DNA from: Halictus rubicundus
Lineage: Eukaryota > Arthropoda > Insecta > Hymenoptera > Halictidae
Assembly (NCBI RefSeq): GCF_050948215.1
Contig: NW_027489015.1
Location: 62,001-126,000 of the forward strand
DNA: 64,000 nucleotides
Direction of reading: 5' to 3'
Shown here: piece by piece, positions 49,601-63,671 of the stretch
Position numbering within the stretch: the first letter of the stretch is position 1
How the letters are laid out: the number at the start of each line of letters is the position of its first letter
Made by a program: the position numbers and the translations under genes
Notes under the pieces: generated by a model
What the model was told of the DNA's origin: nothing
Databases searched by the model: none
What the model saw: the letters and a program-made list of their open reading frames with translations, nothing else

Positions 49601-52600
49601 TAGAGGATACGATATAGGATTTAATAGGATAGAGGATAGGATACGATAGAGGATACGATAGGATAGAGGATAGGATAGGATAGAGAATAGGATAGGATAG
49701 AGGATAGGATAGGATAGAGGATAGGATAGGATAGAGGATAGGATAGGATAGAGGATAGGATACGATAGAGGATAGGATAGGATAGAGGATACGATATAGG
49801 ATTTAATAGGATAGAGCATAGGATAGGATAGAGGATAGGATACGATAGAGGATAAGGATAGGATAGAGGATAGGATAGGATAGAGGATAGGATAGGATAG
49901 AGAATAGGATAGGATAGAGGATAGGATAGGATAGAGGATAGGATAGGATAGAGGATAGGATATGATAGAGGATAGGATAGTATAGTGGATTGGATAGGAT
50001 AGAGGATAGGATAGGATAGAGGATAGGATAGGATAGAGGATAGGATAGGATAGAGGATAGGATAGGATAGAGGATAGGATAGGATAGAGGATAGGATAGG
50101 ATAGAGGATAGGATAGGATAGAGGATAGGATAGGATAGGATAGAGGATAGGATAGGATAGAGGATAGGATAGGATAGAGGATAGGGTAGGATAGAGGATA
50201 GGATAGGATAGAGGATAGGATAGGATAGAGGATAGGATAGGATAGAGGATAGGATAGGATAGAGGATAGGATAGGATAGAGGATAGGATAGGATAAAATA
50301 GAGGATAATATAGGATAGAGGATAGGATAGGATAGAGGATAGGATAGGATAGAGGGTAGGATAGGATAGAGGTTAGGATAGGATAGAGGATAGGATAGGA
50401 TAGAGGATAGGATAGGATAGAGGATACGATATAGGATAGCGGATAGGATAGGGTAGAGGATACGATATAGGATTTAATAGGATAGAGGATAGGATACGAT
50501 AGAGGATACGATAGGATAGAGGATAGGATAGGATAGAGAATAGGATAGGATAGAGGATAGGATAGGATAGAGGATAGGATAGGATAGAGGATAGGATAGG
50601 ATAGAGGATTAGATAGGATAGAGGATAATATAGGATACAGGATAGGATAGAGGATAGGATAGGATAGAGGATAGGATAGGATAGAGGATAGGATACGATA
50701 GAGGATAGGATAGGATAGAGGATACGATATAGGATTTAATAGGATAGAGCATAGGATAGGATAGAGGATAGGATACGATAGAGGATAAGGATGGGATAGA
50801 GGATAGGATAGGATAGAGGATAGGATATGATAGAGGATACGATATAGGATTTAATAGGGTAGAGGATAGGATACGATAGAGGATAGGATAGGATAGAGGA
50901 TAGGATAGGATAGAGAATAGGATACGATAGAGGATAGGATAGGGTAGAGGATAGGATACGATAGAGGATAAGGATAGGATAGAGGATAGGATAGGATAGA
51001 GGATAGGATAGGATAGAGGATAGGATAGGATAGACGGTAGGATATGATAGACGATAGGATATAGGATTGGGTAGGATAGAGGATAGGATAGGATAGAGGA
51101 TAGGATAGGATAGAGGATAGGATAGGATAGAGGATAGGGTAGGATAGAGGATAGGATAGGATAGAGGATACGATATAGGATTTAATAGGATAGAGGATAG
51201 GATACGATAGAGGATACGATAGGATAGAGGATAGGATAGGATAGAGAATAGGATAGGATAGAGGATAGGATAGGATAGAGGATAGGATAGGATAGAGGAT
51301 AGGATAGGATAGAGGATGGGATAGGATAGAGGATAATATAGGATACAGGATAGGATAGAGGATAGGATAGGATAGAGGATAGGATAGGATAGAGGATAGG
51401 ATACGATAGAGGATAGGATAGGATAGAGGATACGATATAGGATTTAATAGGATAGAGCATAGGATAGGATAGAGGATAGGATACGATAGAGGATAAGGAT
51501 AGGATAGAGGATAGGATAGGATAGAGGATAGGATATGATAGAGGATACGATATAGGATTTAATAGGGTAGAGGATAGGATACGATAGAGGATAGGATAGG
51601 ATAGAGGATAGGATAGGATAGAGAATAGGATACGATAGAGGATAGGATAGGGTAGAGGATAGGATACGATAGAGGATAAGGATAGGATAGAGGATAGGAT
51701 AGGATAGAGGATAGGATAGGATAGAGGATAGGATAGGATAGACGGTAGGATATGATAGAGGATAGGATATAGGATTGGGTAGGATAGAGGATAGGATAGG
51801 ATAGAGGATAGGATATTATAGAGGATAGGATAGGATAGAGGATAGAATAGGATAGAGGATAGGATAGGATAGAGGATAGGATACGATAGAGGATAAGGAT
51901 AGGATAGAGGATAGGATAGGATAGAGGATAGGATAGGATAGATGATAGGATAGGATAGAGGATAGGATAGAGGATAGGATACGATAGAGGATAAGGATAG
52001 GATAGAGGATAGGATAGGATAGAGAATAGGATACGATAGAGGATAAGGATAGGATAGAGGATAGGATAGGATAGGATAGAGGATAGGATAGAGGATAGGA
52101 TAGAGGATAGGATAGGATAGAGGATAGGATAGGATAGAGGATAGGATAGGATAGAGGATAGGATAGGATAGAGGATAGGATAGGATAGAGGATAGGATAG
52201 GATAGAGGATAGGATAGGATAGAGGATAGGATAGGATAGAGGATAGGGTAGGATAGAGGATAGGATAGGATAGAGGATACGATATAGGATTTAATAGGAT
52301 AGAGGATAGGATACGATAGAGGATACGATAGGATAGAGGATAGGATAGGATAGAGAATAGGATAGGATAGAGGATAGGATAGGATAGAGGATAGGATAGG
52401 ATAGAGGATAGGATAGGATAGAGGATGGGATAGGATAGAGGATAGGATAGGATAGAGGATAGGATAGGATAGAGGATAGGATAGGATAGAGGATGGGATA
52501 GGATAGAGGATAATATAGGATACAGGATAGGATAGAGGATAGGATAGGATAGAGGATAGGATAGGATAGAGGATAGGATACGATAGAGGATAGGATAGGA

Positions 52601-55600
52601 TAGAGGATACGATATAGGATTTAATAGGATAGAGCATAGGATAGGATAGAGGATAGGATACGATAGAGGATAAGGATAGGATAGAGGATAGGATAGGATA
52701 GAGAATAGGATAGGATAGAGGATAGGATAGGATAGAGAATAGGATAGGATAGAGGATAGGATAGGATAGAGGATAGGATAGGATAGAGGATAGGATATGA
52801 TAGAGGATAGGATAGTATAGTGGATTGGATAGGATAGAGGATAGGATAGGATAGAGGATAGGATAGGATAGAGGATAGGATAGGATAGAGGATAGGATAG
52901 GATAGAGGATAGGATAGGATAGAGGATAGGATAGGATAGAGGATAGGATAGGATAGAGGATAGGATAGGATAGAGGATAGGATAGGATAGGATAGAGGAT
53001 AGGATAGGATAGAGGATAGGATAGGATAGAGGATAGGGTAGGATAGAGGATAGGATAGGATAGAGGATAGGATAGGATAGAGGATAGGATAGGATAGAGG
53101 ATAGGATAGGATAGAGGATAGGATAGGATAGAGGATGGGATAGGATAGAGGATAATATAGGATACAGGATAGGATAGAGGATAGGATAGGATAGAGGATA
53201 GGATAGGATAGAGGATAGGATACGATAGAGGATAGGATAGGATAGAGGATACGATATAGGATTTAATAGGATAGAGCATAGGATAGGATAGAGGATAGGA
53301 TACGATAGAGGATAAGGATAGGATAGAGGATAGGATAGGATAGAGGATAGGATAGGATAGAGAATAGGATAGGATAGAGGATAGGATAGGATAGAGGATA
53401 GGATAGGATAGAGGATAGGATATGATAGAGGATAGGATAGTATAGTGGATTGGATAGGATAGAGGATAGGATAGGATAGAGGATAGGATAGGATAGAGGA
53501 TAGGATAGGATAGAGGATAGGATAGGATAGAGGATAGGATAGGATAGAGGATAGGATAGGATAGAGGATAGGATAGGATAGAGGATAGGATAGGATAGGA
53601 TAGAGGATAGGATAGGATAGAGGATAGGATAGGATAGAGGATAGGGTAGGATAGAGGATAGGATAGGATAGAGGATAGGATAGGATAGAGGATAGGATAG
53701 GATAGAGGATAGGATAGGATATAGGATAGGATAGGATAGAGGATAGGATAGGATAGAGGATAGGATAGGATAAAATAGAGGATAATATAGGATAGAGGAT
53801 AGGATAGGATAGAGGATAGGATAGGATAGAGGGTAGGATAGGATAGAGGTTAGGATAGGATAGAGGATAGGATAGGATAGAGGATAGGATAGGATAGAGG
53901 ATACGATATAGGATAGCGGATAGGATAGGGTAGAGGATACGATATAGGATTTAATAGGATAGAGGATAGGATACGATAGAGGATACGATAGGATAGAGGA
54001 TAGGATAGGATAGAGAATAGGATAGGATAGAGGATAGGATAGGATAGAGGATAGGATAGGATAGAGGATAGGATAGGATAGAGGATTAGATAGGATAGAG
54101 GATAATATAGGATACAGGATAGGATAGAGGATAGGATAGGATAGAGGATAGGATAGGATAGAGGATAGGATACGATAGAGGATAGGATAGGATAGAGGAT
54201 ACGATATAGGATTTAATAGGATAGAGCATAGGATAGGATAGAGGATAGGATACGATAGAGGATAAGGATAGGATAGAGGATAGGATAGGATAGAGGATAG
54301 GATATGATAGAGGATACGATATAGGATTTAATAGGGTAGAGGATAGGATACGATAGAGGATAGGATAGGATAGAGGATAGGATAGGATAGAGAATAGGAT
54401 ACGATAGAGGATAGGATAGGGTAGAGGATAGGATACGATAGAGGATAAGGATAGGATAGAGGATAGGATAGGATAGAGGATAGGATAGGATAGAGGATAG
54501 GATAGGATAGACGGTAGGATATGATAGAGGATAGGATATAGGATTGGGTAGGATAGAGGATAGGATAGGATAGAGGATAGGATAGGATAGAGGATAGGAT
54601 ATTATAGAGGATAGGATAGGATAGAGGATAGAATAGGATAGAGGATAGGATAGGATAGAGGATAGGATACGATAGAGGATAAGGATAGGATAGAGGATAG
54701 GATAGGATAGAGGATAGGATAGGATAGATGATAGGATAGGATAGAGGATAGGATAGGATAGAGGATAGGATACGATAGAGGATAAGGATAGGATAGAGGA
54801 TAGGATAGGATAGAGAATAGGATACGATAGAGGATAAGGATAGGATAGAGGATAGGATAGGATAGGATAGAGGATAGGATAGGATAGAGGATAGGATAGA
54901 GGATAGGATAGGATAGAGGATAGGATAGAGGATAGGATAGAGGATAGGATAGAGGATAGGATAGGATAGAGGATAGGATAGGATAGAGGATAGGATAGGA
55001 TAGAGGATAGGATAGGATAGAGGATAGGATAGGATAGAGGATAGGATAGGATAGAGGATAGGATAGGATAGAGGATAGGGTAGGATAGAGGATAGGATAG
55101 GATAGAGGATACGATATAGGATTTAATAGGATAGAGGATAGGATACGATAGAGGATACGATAGGATAGAGGATAGGATAGGATAGAGAATAGGATAGGAT
55201 AGAGGATAGGATAGGATAGAGGATAGGATAGGATAGAGGATAGGATAGGATAGAGGATGGGATAGGATAGAGGATAATATAGGATACAGGATAGGATAGA
55301 GGATAGGATAGGATAGAGGATAGGATAGGATAGAGGATAGGATACGATAGAGGATAGGATAGGATAGAGGATACGATATAGGATTTAATAGGATAGAGCA
55401 TAGGATAGGATAGAGGATAGGATACGATAGAGGATAAGGATAGGATAGAGGATAGGATAGGATAGAGGATAGGATATGATAGAGGATACGATATAGGATT
55501 TAATAGGGTAGAGGATAGGATACGATAGAGGATAGGATAGGATAGAGGATAGGATAGGATAGAGAATAGGATATGATAGAGGATAGGATAGGGTAGAGGA

Positions 55601-55799
55601 TAGGATACGATAGAGGATAAGGATAGGATAGAGGATAGGATAGGATAGAGGATAGGATAGGATAGAGGATAGGATAGGATAGACGGTAGGATATGATAGA
55701 GGATAGGATATAGGATTGGGTAGGATAGAGGATAGGATAGGATAGAGGATAGGATATTATAGAGGATAGGATAGGATAGAGGATAGAATAGGATAGAGG

Positions 55800-58700
55800 A
55801 TAGGATAGGATAGAGGATAGGATACGATAGAGGATAAGGATAGGATAGAGGATACGATAGGATAGAGGATAGGATAGGATAGATGATAGGATAGGATAGA
55901 GGATAGGATAGGATAGAGGATAGGATACGATAGAGGATAAGGATAGGATAGAGGATAGGATAGGATAGAGAATAGGATACGATAGAGGATAAGGATAGGA
56001 TAGAGGATAGGATAGGATAGGATAGAGGATAGGATAGAGGATAGGATAGGATAGAGGATAGGATAGAGGATAGGATAGAGGATAGGATAGGATAGAGGAT
56101 AGGATAGGATAGAGGATAGGATAGGATAGAGGATAGGATAGGATAGAGGATAGGATAGGATAGAGGATAGGATAGGATAGAGGATAGGATAGGATAGAGG
56201 ATAGGATAGGATAGAGGATAGGATAGGATAGAGGATAGGATAGGATAGAGGATAGGATAGGATAGAGGATAATATAGGATACAGGATAGGATAGAGGATA
56301 GGATAGGATAGAGGATAGGATAGGATAGAGGATAGGATACGATAGAGGATAGGATAGGATAGAGGATACGATATAGGATTTAATAGGATAGAGCATAGGA
56401 TAGGATAGAGGATAGGATACGATAGAGGATAAGGATAGGATAGAGGATAGGATAGGATAGAGGATAGGATATGATAGAGGATACGATATAGGATTTAATA
56501 GGGTAGAGGATAGGATACGATAGAGGATAGGATAGGATAGAGGATAGGATAGGATAGAGAATAGGATACGATAGAGGATAGGATAGGGTAGCGGATAGGA
56601 TACGATAGAGGATAAGGATAGGATAGAGGATAGGATAGGATAGAGGATAGGATAGGATAGAGGATAGGATAGGATAGACGGTAGGATATGATAGAGGATA
56701 GGATATAGGATTGGGTAGGATAGAGGATAGGATAGGATAGAGGATAGGATAGGATAGAGGATAGGATATTATAGAGGATAGGATAGGATAGAGGATAGAA
56801 TAGGATAGAGGATAGGATAGGATAGAGGATAGGATACGATAGAGGATAAGGATAGGATAGAGGATAGGATAGGATAGAGGAAAGGATAGGATAGATGATA
56901 GGATAGGATAGAGGATAGGATAGTGTAGAGGATAGGATAGAGGATAGGATAGGACAGAGGGTAGGGTAGAATTTGGATAGGATACAGGATAGCATAGGAT
57001 AGAGTACAGGATAGGATAGAGAATAGGATAGGATAGAGGATATTATAGGGTAGAGGATAGGATAGGGTAGAGGATAGGATAGGATAGAGGATAGGATAGG
57101 ATAGAGGATAGGATAGGATAGAGGATAGGATAGGGTAGAGGATAGGATAGGATAGAGAATAGGATAGGATAGAGGATTGGATAGGATAGAGGGTAGGGTA
57201 GAATTTGGATAGGATACAGGATACGATAGGATAGAGGATAGGATAGGATAGAGGATAGGATAGGATAGAGAATAGGATAGGGTAGGGGATAGGATAGGAT
57301 AAAGCATAGGATAGGATAGAGGATACGATAGGATAGAGGATAGGATAGGATAGAGGATAGGATAAGATAGAGGATAGGATAGAGGATAGGATAGGATAGA
57401 GGATAGGATAGGATAGGATAGAGGATAGTATAGGATAGAGGATAGGATAGGATAGAGAATAGGATAGGATAGGGGATAGGATAGGATAAAGCATAGGATA
57501 GGATAGAGGATTGGATAGGATAGAGGGTAGGGTAGAATTTGGATAGGATACAGGATAGGAGTGGATAGAGGATAGGATAGGATAGAGGTTAGGATAGTAT
57601 AGAGGATACGATAGGATAGAGGATAGGATAGAGGATAGGATAGGATAGAGAGTAGGATAGGATAGAGGATAGGATAGGATAGAGGATAGGATAGGATGGA
57701 GGATAGGATAGGATAGAGGATAGGATAGGATAGAGGATAGGATAGGATAGGATAGGGGAAAGGATAGGATAGAGGATAGGATAGGATAGAGCATAGGATA
57801 GGATAGAGGATAGGATAGGATAGAGGATAGAGGATAAGATAGGATAGAGGATAGGATAGGATAGAGGATAGTATAGGGTAGAGGATAGGATAGGATAGAG
57901 AATAGCATAGGATAGGATAGAGGATAGGATAAGGTAGAGGATAGGATAGGATAGAGGATAGGCTAGGATAGAGGATAGGATACGATAGAGGATAGGATAG
58001 GATAGAGGATACGATATAGGATTTAATAGGATAGAGCATAGGATAGGATAGAGGATAGGATACGATAGAGGATAAGGATAGGATAGAGGATAGGATAGGA
58101 TAGAGGATAGGATATGATAGAGGATACGATATAGGATTTAATAGGGTAGAGGATAGGATACGATAGAGGATAGGATAGGATAGAGGATAGGATAGGATAG
58201 AGAATAGGATACGATAGAGGATAGGATAGGGTAGAGGATAGGATACGATAGAGGATAAGGATAGGATAGAGGATAGGATAGGATAGAGGATAGGATAGGA
58301 ATGAGGATAGGATAGGATAGACGGTAGGATATGATAGAGGATAGGATATAGGATTGGGTAGGATAGAGGATAGGATAGGATAGAGGATAGGATAGGATAG
58401 AGGATAGGATATTATAGAGGATAGGATAGGATAGAGGATAGAATAGGATAGAGGATAGGATAGGATAGAGGATAGGATACGATAGAGGATAAGGATAGGA
58501 TAGAGGATAGGATAGGATAGAGGATAGGATAGGATAGATGATAGGATAGGATAGAGGATAGGATAGTGTAGAGGATAGGATAGAGGATAGGATAGGACAG
58601 AGGGTAGGGTAGAATTTGGATAGGATACAGGATAGCATAGGATAGAGTACAGGATAGGATAGAGAATAGGATAGGATAGAGGATATTATAGGGTAGAGGA

Positions 58701-61700
58701 TAGGATAGGATAAAGGATAGGATAGGATAGAGGATAGGATAGGATAGAGGATAGGATAGGATAGAGGATACGATATAGGATTTAATAGGATAGAGCATAG
58801 GATAGGATAGAGGATAGGATACGATAGAGGATAAGGATAGGATAGAGGATAGGATAGGATAGAGGATAGGATATGATAGAGGATACGATATAGGATTTAA
58901 TAGGGTAGAGGATAGGATACGATAGAGGATAGGATAGGATAGAGGATAGGATAGGATAGAGAATAGGATACGATAGAGGATAGGATAGGGTAGAGGATAG
59001 GATACGATAGAGGATAAGGATAGGATAGAGGATAGGATAGGATAGAGGATAGGATAGGATAGAGGATAGGATAGGATAGACGGTAGGATAGGATAGAGGA
59101 TAGGATAGGATAGAGGATGGGATAGGATAGAGGATAATATAGGATACAGGATAGGATAGAGGATAGGATAGGATAGAGGATACGATAGGATAGAGGATAG
59201 GATAGGATAGAGGATAGGATAAGATAGAGGATAGGATAGAGGATAGGATAGGATAGAGGATAGGATAGGATAGGATAGAGGATAGTATAGGATAGAGGAT
59301 AGGATAGGATAGAGAATAGGATAGGATAGGGGATAGGATAGGATAAAGCATAGGATAGGATAGAGGATTGGATAGGATAGAGGGTAGGGTAGAATTTGGA
59401 TAGGATACAGGATAGGAGTGGATAGAGGATAGGATAGGATAGAGGTTAGGATAGTATAGAGGATACGATAGGATAGAGGATAGGATAGAGGATAGGATAG
59501 GATAGAGAGTAGGATAGGATAGAGGATAGGATAGGATAGAGGATAGGATAGGATGGAGGATAGGATAGGATAGAGGATAGGATAGGATAGAGGATAGGAT
59601 AGGATAGGATAGGGGAAAGGATAGGATAGAGGATAGGATAGGATAGAGCATAGGATAGGATAGAGGATAGGATAGGATAGAGGATAGAGGATAAGATAGG
59701 ATAGAGGATAGGATAGGATAGAGGATAGTATAGGGTAGAGGATAGGATAGGATAGAGAATAGCATAGGATAGGATAGAGGATAGGATAAGGTAGAGGATA
59801 GGATAGGATAGAGGATAGGCTAGGATAGAGGATAGGATACGATAGAGGATAGGATAGGATAGAGGATACGATATAGGATTTAATAGGATAGAGCATAGGA
59901 TAGGATAGAGGATAGGATACGATAGAGGATAAGGATAGGATAGAGGATAGGATAGGATAGAGGATAGGATATGATAGAGGATACGATATAGGATTTAATA
60001 GGGTAGAGGATAGGATACGATAGAGGATAGGATAGGATAGAGGATAGGATAGGATAGAGAATAGGATACGATAGAGGATAGGATAGGGTAGAGGATAGGA
60101 TACGATAGAGGATAAGGATAGGATAGAGGATAGGATAGGATAGAGGATAGGATAGGAATGAGGATAGGATAGGATAGACGGTAGGATATGATAGAGGATA
60201 GGATATAGGATTGGGTAGGATAGAGGATAGGATAGGATAGAGGATAGGATAGGATAGAGGATAGGATATTATAGAGGATAGGATAGGATAGAGGATAGAA
60301 TAGGATAGAGGATAGGATAGGATAGAGGATAGGATACGATAGAGGATAAGGATAGGATAGAGGATAGGATAGGATAGAGGATAGGATAGGATAGATGATA
60401 GGATAGGATAGAGGATAGGATAGTGTAGAGGATAGGATAGAGGATAGGATAGGACAGAGGGTAGGGTAGAATTTGGATAGGATACAGGATAGCATAGGAT
60501 AGAGTACAGGATAGGATAGAGAATAGGATAGGATAGAGGATATTATAGGGTAGAGGATAGGATAGGATAAAGGATAGGATAGGATAGAGGATAGGATAGG
60601 ATAGAGGATAGGATAGGATAGAGGATACGATATAGGATTTAATAGGATAGAGCATAGGATAGGATAGAGGATAGGATACGATAGAGGATAAGGATAGGAT
60701 AGAGGATAGGATAGGATAGAGGATAGGATATGATAGAGGATACGATATAGGATTTAATAGGGTAGAGGATAGGATACGATAGAGGATAGGATAGGATAGA
60801 GGATAGGATAGGATAGAGAATAGGATACGATAGAGGATAGGATAGGGTAGAGGATAGGATACGATAGAGGATAAGGATAGGATAGAGGATAGGATAGGAT
60901 AGAGGATAGGATAGGATAGAGGATAGGATAGGATAGACGGTAGGATAGGATAGAGGATAGGATAGGATAGAGGATGGGATAGGATAGAGGATAATATAGG
61001 ATACAGGATAGGATAGAGGATAGGATAGGATAGAGGATAGGATAGGATAGAGGATAGGATACGATAGAGGATAGGATAGGATAGAGGATACGATATAGGA
61101 TTTAATAGGATAGAGCATAGGATAGGATAGAGGATAGGATACGATTGAGGATAAGGATAGGATAGAGGATAGGATAGGATAGAGGATAGGATATGATAGA
61201 GGATACGATATAGGATTTAATAGGGTAGAGGATAGGATACGATAGAGGATAGGATAGGATAGAGGATAGGATAGGATAGAGAATAGGATATGATAGAGGA
61301 TAGGATAGGGTAGAGGATAGGATACGATAGAGGATAAGGATAGGATAGAGGATAGGATAGGATAGAGGATAGGATAGGATAGAGGATAGGATAGGATAGA
61401 CGGTAGGATATGATAGAGGATAGGATATAGGATTGGGTAGGATAGAGGATAGGATAGGATAGAGGATAGGATATTATAGAGGATAGGATAGGATAGAGGA
61501 TAGAATAGGATAGAGGATAGGATAGGATAGAGGATAGGATACGATAGAGGATAAGGATAGGATAGAGGATAGGATAGGATAGAGGATAGGATAGGATAGA
61601 TGATAGGATAGGATAGAGGATAGGATAGGATAGAGGATAGGATACGATAGAGGATAAGGATAGGATAGAGGATAGGATAGGATAGAGAATAGGATACGAT

Positions 61701-63671
61701 AGAGGATAAGGATAGGATAGAGGATAGGATAGGATAGGATAGAGGATAGGATAGAGGATAGGATAGGATAGAGGATAGGATAGAGGATAGGATAGAGGAT
61801 AGGATAGGATAGAGGATAGGATAGGATAGAGGATAGGATAGGATAGAGGATAGGATAGGATAGAGGATAGGATAGGATAGAGGATAGGATAGGATAGAGG
61901 ATAATATAGGATACAGGATAGGATAGAGGATAGGATAGGATAGAGGATAGGATAGGATAGAGGATAGGATACGATAGAGGATAGGATAGGATAGAGGATA
62001 CGATATAGGATTTAATAGGATAGAGCATAGGATAGGATAGAGGATAGGATACGATAGAGGATAAGGATAGGATAGAGGATAGGATAGGATAGAGGATAGG
62101 ATATGATAGAGGATACGATATAGGATTTAATAGGGTAGAGGATAGGATACGATAGAGGATAGGATAGGATAGAGGATAGGATAGGATAGAGAATAGGATA
62201 CGATAGAGGATAGGATAGGGTAGCGGATAGGATACGATAGAGGATAAGGATAGGATAGAGGATAGGATAGGATAGAGGATAGGATAGGATAGAGGATAGG
62301 ATAGGATAGACGGTAGGATATGATAGAGGATAGGATATAGGATTGGGTAGGATAGAGGATAGGATAGGATAGAGGATAGGATAGGATAGAGGATAGGATA
62401 TTATAGAGGATAGGATAGGATAGAGGATAGAATAGGATAGAGGATAGGATAGGATAGAGGATAGGATACGATAGAGGATAAGGATAGGATAGAGGATAGG
62501 ATAGGATAGAGGAAAGGATAGGATAGATGATAGGATAGGATAGAGGATAGGATAGTGTAGAGGATAGGATAGAGGATAGGATAGGACAGAGGGTAGGGTA
62601 GAATTTGGATAGGATACAGGATAGCATAGGATAGAGTACAGGATAGGATAGAGAATAGGATAGGATAGAGGATATTATAGGGTAGAGGATAGGATAGGAT
62701 AGAGGATAGGATAGGATAGAGGATAGGATAGGATAGAGGATAGGATAGGATAGAGGATAGGATAGGGTAGAGGATAGGATAGGATAGAGAATAGGATAGG
62801 ATAGAGGATTGGATAGGATAGAGGGTAGGGTAGAATTTGGATAGGATACAGGATAGGATAGGATAGAGGATAGGATAGGATAGAGGATAGGATAGGATAG
62901 AGAATAGGATAGGGTAGGGGATAGGATAGGATAAAGCATAGGATAGGATAGAGGATACGATAGGATAGAGGATAGGATAGGATAGAGGATAGGATAAGAT
63001 AGAGGATAGGATAGAGGATAGGATAGGATAGAGGATAGGATAGGATAGGATAGAGGATAGTATAGGATAGAGGATAGGATAGGATAGAGAATAGGATAGG
63101 ATAGGGGATAGGATAGGATAAAGCATAGGATAGGATAGAGGATCGGATAGGATAGAGGGTAGGGTAGAATTTGGATAGGATACAGGATAGGATTGGATAG
63201 AGGATAGGATAGGATAGAGGTTAGGATAGTATAGAGGATAGGATAGGATAGAGGATAGGATAGAGGATAGGATAGGATAGAGAGTAGGATAGGATAGAGG
63301 ATAGGATAGGATAGAGGATAGGATAGGATGGAGGATAGGATAGGATAGAGGATAGGATAGGATAGAGGATAGGATAGGATAGGATAGGGGAAAGGATAGG
63401 ATAGAGGATAGGATAGGATAGAGCATAGGATAGGATAGAGGATAGGATAGGATAGAGGATAGAGGATAAGATAGGATAGAGGATAGGATAGGATAGAGGA
63501 TAGTATAGGGTAGAGGATAGGATAGGATAGAGAATAGCATAGGATAGGATAGAGGATAGGATAAGGTAGAGGATAGGATAGGATAGAGGATAGGCTAGGA
63601 TAGAGGATAGGATACGATAGAGGATAGGATAGGATAGAGGATACGATATAGGATTTAATAGGATAGAGCAT
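55800..63671 (+). repeat. 5632-bp-spaced duplication in the right block
   Basis: About 55.8-58.04 kb and about 61.5-63.67 kb are near-identical. Landmarks 56396 and 62028, 56495 and 62127, 56970 and 62602, and 58039 and 63671 all differ by 5632. Few substitutions are visible; for example GGAGTGGATAGAGG near 57556 is GGATTGGATAGAGG near 63188. The same block is also present at 28.5-30.76 kb, 27253-27275 bp to the left of the 55.8 kb copy. Confidence 0.8.
58138..60655 (+). repeat. 1857-bp tandem duplication with a private variant
   Basis: Landmarks 58138 and 59995, 58638 and 60495, and 58613 and 60470 differ by 1857. Both copies carry GGATAGGAATGAGG (near 58296 and 60153) where every other unit has GGATAGGATAGAGG. 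This shared two-base change identifies them as recent sister copies. Confidence 0.8.
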
